Positions 42,450 through 50,774 of a stretch of DNA of 58,423 nt are shown here, one piece after another. The position numbers and the translations under genes were made by a program. Source of the DNA: Elainella sp. Prado103 (GTDB lineage Bacteria; Cyanobacteriota; Cyanobacteriia; Elainellales; Elainellaceae); the NCBI GenBank assembly GCA_025454395.1, contig JALOOM010000013.1:1-58423 (forward strand), written 5' to 3'. The notes below the pieces were generated by a model, which saw only the letters and a program-made list of their open reading frames with translations, did no database searches and had not been told where the DNA came from. Positions within the stretch are counted from its first letter, which is position 1; each line of letters starts with the position of its first letter.

Positions 42450-44927
42450 TTAGATATTGATACTCTGGGGAATATTCTTGGGCTTCAGGTATTCGTATTT
42501 ACGGCGATTCTGATTCCGTTTATCGATGATCTCGTTAATTTCTTCCAGACGATCCTGGAATTTCTTCAGTAGCGCACTGACCTTGGCATCCACGAAATGG
42601 TTGTCCTCATAGTATCCCAGCTTCGTGAAATAGACCGATCCCAACAAATACAGCAGATTCAACTGGGCCTGGGCCTGATCCAGAGGGGGGAGGAAGTCGA
42701 GCCAGTCGGGTGAGGGAGCCCCCTGAGTCACCGCCGGAGCATATCCCGCCGTGGGCATGGCAGGCGCAAAGCTCATAATGTCATATTGGGGAAAGTTGAC
42801 CGCTGCATGTTGAGCACTGGCAGTGAAGATCAGCATGGTGATGGCATCGATTAAATAATCAAGCGTTTCGATTTTGCCTGACTCCTGATTGCCAAAACCA
42901 GGCACCCGTCCCCCTTCAAACGACACCAACTCTGCCGCCCAGCGTTGTAGAGCCTCATCCTGCTGTACCTCCTGATCCGAGCCATAGTAAAGCCGGAGAT
43001 AGGCAGCCACCCAATCCTGGATCGCCGCCCAAACCAGCAATGCATCATCACGGTAGGGATAAATCGGTAGCACCGTTGGATCATCCACGCCCCGATCCCG
43101 CAATTGTTGCGGCAGCATATCGGCATTGAACCCACGGGACAGAAACCCTTTCACAATCAGCACTCGCGACGTATCGATCGTAGCAGAGAGCAATCGATTC
43201 ACGCCTCCCTTGGGTGCCACCAACATCCCTTTTGCTGAGTCATTGATCGCCAAGGTGCCCTGAAAATGGGGGATTAAAAGTTTGAAGAGCGGATGAGTAT
43301 CTGGAAATTGACGATGGGTGGCCACAACAAAGGGTTCGATCAGCAAATGGGTGCGGGCAAAGTGCGCCACCGCCTCATGGAAATTGACATCTGCAATCTG
43401 GACGATCGTTTTAGCCGTTAGCCAGGCCGGGTCACCCGCGGCGGGAGTAATCACAGGATACCGCTGTGGATCTTGTCCACATTGAATGGCAATCGGTCGC
43501 AGCAACCCACCATCGATCGGCACCGCAAACAGGGCCAACGGAGCGTAGAGATATTTTTGGACTTGGGGATTAGTGCCAAAACTACCACCTAGGGCTCCAT
43601 CTAAAATGCCATAGTCTGCCAGATAAACCCGTCCTGCTTGGATTGCCGCTTGTAAGGAATCTTCCGCTCCCATCACGGCCTGAAATTGGGCTGTCGTAAC
43701 CGGAAATCTGGGATCGATCGCCGTCATCCGTTTAATCATAGCTGGATTCGGGCCGGCCACCCGCAGCCAGGCAAAGGTTTCATCGGTTTGAAAGGTGTTG
43801 GCAATTTCTGGTAATTCAATATAAGCGAACAACTTACGATAATCTTCTAAGCTGGTCGGACGACCGATCGGCGCTTGTGCTTTTAGCCCTTCCAGCAAGC
43901 GATTCGCAAAGGGCTTAATAAAATCTGCTCCCAATACCTTAACGAGATTAGAAGACATAAACTTCTCAATCTCAGATTCATTTGCAGGAACATTCTGGAC
44001 TAATCGCTGGAGCGCTGTCTCTACCCCATCTGCCACCTGGGACTTCACTGCCGCCGAGGGAGCATTTTGCAGCATTGCGGCTGTTTCTGGGCTTTGAATC
44101 CGTACCGTTGGCAGGGTAGGATCCACCGCAGTCACAGCAGGAGCAATCGCAGCAGGATCTAGAGTGGCACTGGTCGTCCCAGTCTGAAGCCGCACAGAAG
44201 CCTCGATCCCTTTCGCTACTTCCAGCGCTGCATGAGTGGGCGGCATTCCCTGCAGGGTCTCAACCGCCGATTCCACCAAGGGTAATCCTTGGGCAAGTTG
44301 CTGCGCGGCCAAATCGATCCCCTTTGCCGCTTCAATCTCAGCATTGATCGGTGCAAGACGAGCAACTCCAACCGCGCTGGGATCTAACCCACTGGCATTT
44401 GTCCCACTCCCATCGCCAGTCCCTGGAACCGCAGGGGGGAGATCGTCCAACAGTTTTTCAATGGCGATCGCAATCCCCGCTTCGAGCTGCACTGCATCGG
44501 CTGGAACCCCCACTCCATCGATCGATCGGGTACTCGGTTTCGGCGGTTGTGCGGGAGACTGATTGGACTGACTTCGGAGTAGCTCCGGCAAAAACCCGAT
44601 CAGCGCCCCCACCAATTTTAATTTCAGCGCAGGCCCTTGATCTTGCAATGTATCTCGCAGGGTTTGCCGCAAAAATTCCCGCACATCATCTTCTACCCCA
44701 GCGGCTCCCTGATCACCCCGATTGGCAATGAGCGTATTAATTGCCAGATTGATCGCTTGTTTCGCCGTCAAAGCCAACCAGGGAGGTGAAAAATTTTCAT
44801 GCTGAGGCAATGTGCTAGACATCGCCACAGGCTCAATATGGGTATAGCTATAGGTATAAAGATGCGCTTCTGCGTCTAACGGAGAATGCGGCGCAGGTTG
44901 CTGGCGAGGGGAACTTGTATCAACCAT
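42450..44927 (-). CDS. Lipoxygenase with long N-terminal helical extension
   Basis: A linoleate-type lipoxygenase, about 825 residues from the ATG at 44927, which has GAGG 6 bp upstream; other in-frame starts lie at 44969 (ATG) and 44987 (TTG). Numbering from the earliest start, the metal ligands are all present: HEAVAHFARTH with His542 and His547, QHAAVN with His727 and Asn731, and the C-terminal Ile845 (SINI). ATHRQF and LIPHFQGTLAIN are family marks. No PLAT domain is seen; residues about 90-340 are Ala/Pro-rich with repeated helical units (GIDLAAQQL, GIEASVRL, GVETALQRL). It inserts dioxygen into polyunsaturated fatty acids. It is the first gene of the set with the P450-like gene (53 bp) and the patatin gene. 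Confidence 0.92.
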   Translation of the reverse strand: MVDTSSPRQQPAPHSPLDAEAHLYTYSYTHIEPVAMSSTLPQHENFSPPWLALTAKQAINLAINTLIANRGDQGAAGVEDDVREFLRQTLRDTLQDQGPALKLKLVGALIGFLPELLRSQSNQSPAQPPKPSTRSIDGVGVPADAVQLEAGIAIAIEKLLDDLPPAVPGTGDGSGTNASGLDPSAVGVARLAPINAEIEAAKGIDLAAQQLAQGLPLVESAVETLQGMPPTHAALEVAKGIEASVRLQTGTTSATLDPAAIAPAVTAVDPTLPTVRIQSPETAAMLQNAPSAAVKSQVADGVETALQRLVQNVPANESEIEKFMSSNLVKVLGADFIKPFANRLLEGLKAQAPIGRPTSLEDYRKLFAYIELPEIANTFQTDETFAWLRVAGPNPAMIKRMTAIDPRFPVTTAQFQAVMGAEDSLQAAIQAGRVYLADYGILDGALGGSFGTNPQVQKYLYAPLALFAVPIDGGLLRPIAIQCGQDPQRYPVITPAAGDPAWLTAKTIVQIADVNFHEAVAHFARTHLLIEPFVVATHRQFPDTHPLFKLLIPHFQGTLAINDSAKGMLVAPKGGVNRLLSATIDTSRVLIVKGFLSRGFNADMLPQQLRDRGVDDPTVLPIYPYRDDALLVWAAIQDWVAAYLRLYYGSDQEVQQDEALQRWAAELVSFEGGRVPGFGNQESGKIETLDYLIDAITMLIFTASAQHAAVNFPQYDIMSFAPAMPTAGYAPAVTQGAPSPDWLDFLPPLDQAQAQLNLLYLLGSVYFTKLGYYEDNHFVDAKVSALLKKFQDRLEEINEIIDKRNQNRRKYEYLKPKNIPQSINI

Positions 44928-45355
44928 GAGATGCCTCATCATACAGAGTAGTGATCCAACCGGAATCATCTGATTTACTTTAAGCAATCAGGTGACTCAA
45001 TTACAGTACCCTCACAGGTACTATTACCTCGCAATCAACCTCGCAATCAACCTCGCAGAGGATTCATGAAGGGCTCACGCAGGGCTCACGCAGGCAAGCC
45101 TGGATGAAACGAAATTCAGGAAAGCAGTGCTACCTCGATCCAAGCAGCCTTGGTGACAGATGACAAACAATTGACGTAAAAATTAAACTAGCGATCAAGC
45201 GAGACAACGCCCCTGGGATCGCAGTGGTGACCTGGGATCGCAGCGGTTGTGAGGTCATCCCCATCGCTGTCCAATTAGAACCGAGCCCAATCCATCTCTC
45301 CATTCAGCAACGCCAGAATTATCCTAAGGATAGCCAGCAATGATTTCAAAATATT
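44928..45355. other. Intergenic region upstream of the lipoxygenase
   Basis: It contains two ACCTCGCAATCA copies (45026-45049), two GGGCTCACGCA copies (45071-45092) and a CTGGGATCGCAG duplication near 45210-45245. The promoter of the lipoxygenase set should lie here; none could be assigned. No gene or RNA was recognised. Confidence 0.4.
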
Positions 45356-46156
45356 TTAAGGCGTTGTTTTGGGCTCAATATGGAGTCCGCCCCAACCCCC
45401 TGAATAGACAGTGCCATCGGGCATGATGGCAAAATCTAACCTGGCACCAGTCAAATTAGCCCCTGTGAGTGTCGCCCGGGATAGATCGGCATAGCGCAAA
45501 TCTGCCCCCGCCAAATTGGCATTCGTCAGATTCGCCGATCGCAGGAGGGTTCCGTAGAGACTCGCCTGTTGTAGTTCGGCATTCACCAACTGGGAGAAGC
45601 TGAGATTGGCATCCCGAAGTTCAACATTCGAGAGATTCGCACCTTCTAGATTGGCATCCTTCAGGTTGGCATGCATCAATTCTGCATTGGTGAGATTCGC
45701 TTGTTGCAAGGTGACCGCCTTCAGGTCAGCCCCTCTCAATTGAGCATTTTGCAGTTGAGCCTGAGAGAGCTGGGCCCCAGTTAGTTTGGCATTTAATAAT
45801 TTAGTTTTTTGCAAATTGGCACGGGTCAAGTTGGCTTCGCGTAGATCCGATCGGCTCAGATCTCGATCGCTCAAGTCCGCACCTGCTAAGTTACACTTGC
45901 GGCACTGGCGGTTAGAATGGGAGGCAGGATCGGCTTCCAGTCCGGTGTCTGCATCCGACTGATCCGGATCAAATTGATTATGGATAAACCGATCTGGCTG
46001 ATCAGCCGGTAATGAATTTAATCCCGACTTTTCAGCAAACTGCTGAAGGCGATTCGACTCTAAATTAGACTCCGAAAAAGTTGTAGAAAACCGTAGCCCA
46101 ACGGGAATCGTCGCTGCAAGTATCACAGCCACAGTGGTTAAAATTTGAGAATTCAT
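45356..46156 (-). CDS. Exported pentapeptide-repeat protein
   Basis: A 266-residue protein. An N-terminal hydrophobic segment (about 5-21) is a signal or anchor. A polar stretch (about 25-85) follows, then CRKCNLAGADL opens an array of A(D/N)LxX pentapeptides up to about residue 248, which should fold as a right-handed quadrilateral beta-helix. A C-terminal cap with GTVYSGGWGGLH closes it. Such proteins are common in cyanobacteria; most have no known function. The signal places this one in the periplasm or thylakoid lumen. It is upstream of the lipoxygenase gene by over 350 bp, so a shared transcript is not certain. Confidence 0.88.
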   Translation of the reverse strand: MNSQILTTVAVILAATIPVGLRFSTTFSESNLESNRLQQFAEKSGLNSLPADQPDRFIHNQFDPDQSDADTGLEADPASHSNRQCRKCNLAGADLSDRDLSRSDLREANLTRANLQKTKLLNAKLTGAQLSQAQLQNAQLRGADLKAVTLQQANLTNAELMHANLKDANLEGANLSNVELRDANLSFSQLVNAELQQASLYGTLLRSANLTNANLAGADLRYADLSRATLTGANLTGARLDFAIMPDGTVYSGGWGGLHIEPKTTP

Positions 46157-46322
46157 GACGATACAGGATTGGAATAGGAAATGAATACCGATAGCAATCG
46201 GCTATATTCAGGAACAAACTCAATAGATTGCTGACAACGGCTAGATGCACATAGACAGGCAGCTCTGACGATCGGCTACTCTGACCTTCTGAGTAGCAGT
46301 CTGACTTCCTACCAGCCCAGAC

Positions 46323-46366
46323 GATCGACCACCGATCGACCACCGATCGACCACCGATCGACCACC
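46323..46366. repeat. 11-bp tandem repeat, four perfect copies
   Basis: GATCGACCACC is repeated four times, followed by a broken copy. Confidence 0.8.
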
Positions 46367-46438
46367 GATCACTGGATAAGCTCCTCTATTTGAGGCTATC
46401 CTCCCTGATTGCATCTCACCTGACTTCAGATACCTCGG

Positions 46439-46486
46439 TTCAAGTACTGCTTCAAGTGCTGCTTCAAGTACTGCTTCAAGTACTGC
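46439..46486. repeat. 12-bp tandem repeat, four copies
   Basis: TTCAAGTACTGC occurs four times, once as TTCAAGTGCTGC, followed by a broken copy. Confidence 0.8.
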
Positions 46487-46605
46487 TTCAGGCACTTCGC
46501 CACAGGTTAGACAAGCCAACTCAGGTGGGCAGTCAGTCCTAGAAGTCTTAGCAGTCTATATCAGGGTTGCGTTTTGGTGAGATTCACGAGTTTTGCCTAT
46601 CTTGT

Positions 46606-47697
46606 TTAACTCAGATGTTGAAAAACAACTTTCATCAAGTCGGAGCGGGAGAAAGGTTTCGTTAAATACCCTGAAGCCCCTACCAAGCGAGCTTTAGCCC
46701 GATCGATCAAGCCCGTTTTACCCGTCACCATGATGATCGGCGTGTGCTTAAAGTGAGGATGTTTTCGGAGTAGAGAACAGAGTTCATATCCATCCAGATT
46801 GGGCATTGTCACATCCAGCAGGATTAACTCCGGTTTGCTATGAATCACCTGCATTAAAGCTTTAATCGGATCATCGATCATCACGACATTAAAGCTATGG
46901 TCATCAAGATAGGCATTGATTGCATTCAACACCGTTGGACTATCATCAATACAGGCGATCGTATAGGTTTTCCCAGCCCCCGTTGGATCAAAAGCAGGTT
47001 GGGCTGGTGGATCGGCCGGATTAACCAGGGGATTAATGAATGGCAGGGGAGTGGGTTGCGATAAATTCGGGAAAGTTGTTGGATGAACCGGCTGAGAACG
47101 CGATCGATCGAGCAGCGAAGCCACACCAGAAGCAGGAGGGCGATTTGGGAATTGCTGCCGCTGTAACTGGTGTTGACAGGACTCGATTAACGGACGCAGT
47201 TCTAACCGGCAAAGTTGCGGTAATTTCAGGAGCGGGCTATCTTCAATTAATTCATAGCTGCCTTCTTTCAAGGACAGAAATGACTCAAAAACTTCCTTAG
47301 CCAGCGCTTCAATCAAGCCAGTCGTTTGAGTAGTGGAGAGAGGCACTTGCTCTGCCAACCAGCCAATGGCTTGATATTCTTGGGCCGGCTCCATCTGATC
47401 AGCAGGTTTATCAAACAGAAGCCGCATTTGCAGACGCAGCGGTTTGGTTAAAGCCGGAATTTGGCTACTGAGGCGTTGAAGTTGACGATCGAGGCGATCA
47501 AATGGCGTGATCGAGGTCGTCGCATACAGAAACTTACCCCGCTCAAAATAGATAAACCAGGTGGTCGATCCGTGGATCACGCGAAGACAGCCGCTGTATT
47601 GACGACTAATCAGTTGAGCCAGTAGGCTGAGGGGATGCAGCTTTTGGTAGGATCGATAGCTAGACATAGAGATAGAGTTCATGGGGTTGACTCTCAT
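46606..47697 (-). CDS. PatA-like response regulator (DUF4388-type domain + receiver)
   Basis: A 363-residue regulator. Residues about 18-180 form the PatA-type N-terminal domain (LLAQLISRQYSGCLRVIHG, FIYFERGKFLYATTS), followed by a Pro-rich linker. A receiver domain lies at about 246-363: TIACIDDSPTVL at the start, the phosphoacceptor Asp near 296 in LILLDVTMPNLDGYEL, and the switch Lys in YLTKPFS. In cyanobacteria such proteins take part in two-component pathways linked to cell patterning, pili or phototaxis. It lies 385 bp after the cellulose synthase gene on the same strand; whether it governs that operon is open. Two further Met codons near the start make the N-terminus uncertain by about 10 residues. 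Confidence 0.88.
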   Translation of the reverse strand: MRVNPMNSISMSSYRSYQKLHPLSLLAQLISRQYSGCLRVIHGSTTWFIYFERGKFLYATTSITPFDRLDRQLQRLSSQIPALTKPLRLQMRLLFDKPADQMEPAQEYQAIGWLAEQVPLSTTQTTGLIEALAKEVFESFLSLKEGSYELIEDSPLLKLPQLCRLELRPLIESCQHQLQRQQFPNRPPASGVASLLDRSRSQPVHPTTFPNLSQPTPLPFINPLVNPADPPAQPAFDPTGAGKTYTIACIDDSPTVLNAINAYLDDHSFNVVMIDDPIKALMQVIHSKPELILLDVTMPNLDGYELCSLLRKHPHFKHTPIIMVTGKTGLIDRAKARLVGASGYLTKPFSRSDLMKVVFQHLS

Positions 47698-48081
47698 TCA
47701 CTTCAGGAGAGACGGACAAGAGAGATGCAATGGGAGATTAATGTAGCGCCGAGAGCCAGTGCAACGTGAATGATCGTGCAACGTGATGGTGTAATTTGAT
47801 AATCGGATGCGTAAATGTCAACCCTTGATGATTCTGACGATATAAGATCGTCTATGGCTATCTCGTCTACAACATATTAGCTAATCATTGAACACATTCT
47901 TAAGTGAAGAAGTGGTCAACGCTTAGTGACCTGTTGAAATATTGAGTGTTGCACTATAATCAGCCTATCAAATTTTTTGAGCCTAAATCTAGGCACTTGA
48001 TAAAGCCGCTTGAAGAAACGGTGAAGAATTCAGTATTATAACGGTTGTACCGGCTAACCAGGACACGCTGACCAGCGGAAA
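47698..48081. other. Intergenic region between bcsA and the response regulator
   Basis: The 384-bp gap is AT-rich in its right half. I see no RNA, no gene and no strong hairpin. It should hold the promoter of the response regulator. Confidence 0.35.
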
Positions 48082-50724
48082 TCACTCAGGCTGAAGGGAT
48101 CGCAAGACCCGCTTAATTTTGCGTTGTTGTTGAGATTTGAGGTCATCTGGAAACCTGAGTTCTAGTGCAACCCGCTGACAGGGGCTATCACCTGGAGAAA
48201 CAGCCAGCAACTCCACCTCTTGCACCTGCGCCAAGAGACTTTGACTCGTAGCCGATTGGTCAGCCAGTTCGATCGATAGGGCCAGTATGGGCTTTTCTGT
48301 CTTCAAGACATCTAAGTGCAGAATTGGGTTGCCACTGAACTCTAACCGCATATCTTGACTACCCATCTCCGTAATCTTCGCAGTATAAAAGTAGCCATCC
48401 CAATTCTCCCAGAATAACTGGGCTGAACCTCGCACTTGCTTACGAACTCTCACACCGAATTCAGGACGAAACTCATGAAAGGCCCGCTTCAGGCTAGTGG
48501 AGATAAACCGCAGCGATTCTAACGGATTATCGGTTTCTTGGCGGTGTTGAGCATACCATTCCTGCACATCAGAATAGAGCACCAAAGTTAAATCATCCAG
48601 TTGGACTCGGCTAACATTCATGAAATCAACAGTCAGGTGGGTTTGCAAAGTATCGGTCGCGATCGCTCGAATAATCTGCCCATCCAATAAAGCCTTCGCG
48701 CCCAGATCACCCGTTAATTCAACCCGAATTTGATCAGAAATATTCGGCCAGGTATCCAGCTCAATTTTTGCTCCAGTTTCACTAATATTGACCGTATAGC
48801 CTGACCAGCTTTGCCCCTCACTATGCAGCGTGACAGGAATCCGACGCGGAATCCGATGGGCCCGTCGCAGTTGCGGTTGCTCAAATGCAACCAGACAGGC
48901 AGCAACCACCAAGAGCAAATTAAAACCACACCAGAGCGCATTGATCAACACGGCCTGCATATCTTTCGGGCTAATGATCAGCCAGAAGGGGACAGCCAAG
49001 AGAGAGGCACCCGTTACCGTTCCCAAAATCACCAGATAGCGCACTGACTCCAGATCAAAGCTGCGTTTATCAACTACTAAGCCTTTACTGGTGACATTAA
49101 ACTCTCCCATGCGCGGATTGATCAGGGCCAGCAAGGTGACAATCCCAGCCTGAAAGGACATGGCAAATTCATAAATCTCATTCCAGAAGGAAAAGCGGAC
49201 ATGCTTATAAGGGATATGATTAGTCTGCATCGATAGCAAAATATGGGGCAATGCATAAACCAATGTCTCAACCCCTAGCCCTTTCACCGAGTTGATCCCA
49301 AATAGCAAAAACAGCGCGGGTGCGATCGCATACATCAGGCGAGGAAAGCCAAAGAAGAAATGGGAAGTGGCGCTAAAGTAACAGATTCGCTGCGGAATAC
49401 TGAGGTTCAGCTTGCGGTTAAATAAAGGATTTTCGATCCGCAAAATTTGCGCCATGCCGCGAGCCCAGCGCACTTGCTGCCCCACATAAGCAGAAAATTT
49501 TTCGGGAGCCAATCCGGCCACCATAATCTTGTCATAGTAGACGGTTTGGTAAGCACGGGAATGAAGCCGCAAAGCCGTATGGCAATCTTCCGTAACCGTC
49601 TCGGTAGCAATACCGCCTACTTCTAGCAGACGATCGCGCCGAATAATCGCGGCCGAACCACAGAAAAATGCAGCATTCCAATAATCATTTCCCCGTTGCA
49701 GCACCTTGTAAAATAATTCGTTACCAACGGGTATGCGTCCCCCTGTCAGCAAATTCCGCTCAAATGGATCAGGATTGTAAAACCAGTGGGGAGTTTGCAC
49801 CAAAGCCACCCGATCGCTCTCAAAAAAGCCGACGGTTTCGTTTAAAAAAGTGCGGACAGGGATGTGATCGCAATCCAAGATCATTACCAAATCACCTGTC
49901 GTTTTGCGGAGAGCAGTATTAATATTCCCTGCTTTAGCATGTTCGTTATTGTCTCGGGTCAGCAACAGGCAACCCAGTTCATCACACATCTCAGCCAGTT
50001 TCGCTCGCCGCTCTAAATCACGACGACCATCATCGAGAATATAAACCTGCTTCTTATCCAATGGGTAATCAAGGGCTAGGGCTCCCAATGCCGTCTTACG
50101 CACGATCTCCACATCTTCGTTGTAGGTCGGAATGTAGACATCGACAACAGGTAACTGTTCGGGGGGCACCTGAGAAATATCAATAGGTTTACGATTGGTT
50201 GTTTTTATCGTCTGAAAATAGGACAAAACCAGAGTTGCGATCGCATACAACTCGGCCAGGTAAAGTAATAGTGAAAATAAGCCATCTAGCCAGGTGTCAA
50301 AGTTGAGTGTATAGTTGGTTCGATAATAAAGATATCGCAGCGTAACAATCAGGCTCAACCCAATGAGCAACAGATGTAAGGCTTCACTGTGATGGCGTGA
50401 CTTTTGATCATCCAGCCGCTCCTCCAGCCGCATGAGAATCGTCCCAAAAACAACAAGGGTGATACCGACGATGGTTTGCTGCCAGATTGTGGGACGCACA
50501 ATGATCATGGGCACCGTAATCCAGATCAAGCAGATCAGCATCAACAACAGTTGTCCCTGCGTGAGCCAATATAGAAGCCTATCAAACTGGCGAGGCAAAT
50601 AATGGACTAAAAATGCCGTGAGCTGATCACTGAGCCGATTACTGAGCCAACCACTGAGGTGACCACCGAGCCGATCGCGCCAGCGTCGATTGGCATTGGC
50701 TGTTCTGGAAAATAGGTTCATCAT
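48082..50724 (-). CDS. bcsA: Cellulose synthase catalytic subunit with PilZ domain
   Basis: An 880-residue processive family 2 glycosyltransferase. Membrane helices lie in the N-terminal 175 residues. The catalytic motifs follow: DVYIPTYNEDVEIV (about 199-212), DCDH (about 285), TEDC (about 380), and QQVRW (about 419-423). More membrane helices come next, then a PilZ domain from about 620 with RAHRIPRRIPV (the RxxxR c-di-GMP site) and SETGAKIEL. So polymerisation of UDP-glucose into beta-1,4-glucan should be switched on by c-di-GMP. A C-terminal extension (about 720-880) carries beta-rich sequence without a known family. It follows bcsB by 50 bp; no bcsC, bcsD or bcsZ is seen nearby. Confidence 0.93.
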   Translation of the reverse strand: MMNLFSRTANANRRWRDRLGGHLSGWLSNRLSDQLTAFLVHYLPRQFDRLLYWLTQGQLLLMLICLIWITVPMIIVRPTIWQQTIVGITLVVFGTILMRLEERLDDQKSRHHSEALHLLLIGLSLIVTLRYLYYRTNYTLNFDTWLDGLFSLLLYLAELYAIATLVLSYFQTIKTTNRKPIDISQVPPEQLPVVDVYIPTYNEDVEIVRKTALGALALDYPLDKKQVYILDDGRRDLERRAKLAEMCDELGCLLLTRDNNEHAKAGNINTALRKTTGDLVMILDCDHIPVRTFLNETVGFFESDRVALVQTPHWFYNPDPFERNLLTGGRIPVGNELFYKVLQRGNDYWNAAFFCGSAAIIRRDRLLEVGGIATETVTEDCHTALRLHSRAYQTVYYDKIMVAGLAPEKFSAYVGQQVRWARGMAQILRIENPLFNRKLNLSIPQRICYFSATSHFFFGFPRLMYAIAPALFLLFGINSVKGLGVETLVYALPHILLSMQTNHIPYKHVRFSFWNEIYEFAMSFQAGIVTLLALINPRMGEFNVTSKGLVVDKRSFDLESVRYLVILGTVTGASLLAVPFWLIISPKDMQAVLINALWCGFNLLLVVAACLVAFEQPQLRRAHRIPRRIPVTLHSEGQSWSGYTVNISETGAKIELDTWPNISDQIRVELTGDLGAKALLDGQIIRAIATDTLQTHLTVDFMNVSRVQLDDLTLVLYSDVQEWYAQHRQETDNPLESLRFISTSLKRAFHEFRPEFGVRVRKQVRGSAQLFWENWDGYFYTAKITEMGSQDMRLEFSGNPILHLDVLKTEKPILALSIELADQSATSQSLLAQVQEVELLAVSPGDSPCQRVALELRFPDDLKSQQQRKIKRVLRSLQPE

Positions 50725-50774
50725 GGCGGTAAGAAACAGGCGTTTTGCAGGGGTTTTACAGGCATTTTGCAGAA

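Larger units (their letters stand above)
46157..46605. other. Intergenic region with 11-bp and 12-bp repeats
   Basis: The region between the response-regulator gene and the pentapeptide gene contains the two arrays listed separately and no gene I recognise. Open frames of about 90 codons on minus cross the arrays and are by-products. Confidence 0.45.

Noticed and set aside
46065-46519. Two minus-strand open frames of 92 codons
   Set aside because: They translate the 11-bp and 12-bp repeat arrays and one overlaps the pentapeptide gene in another frame.
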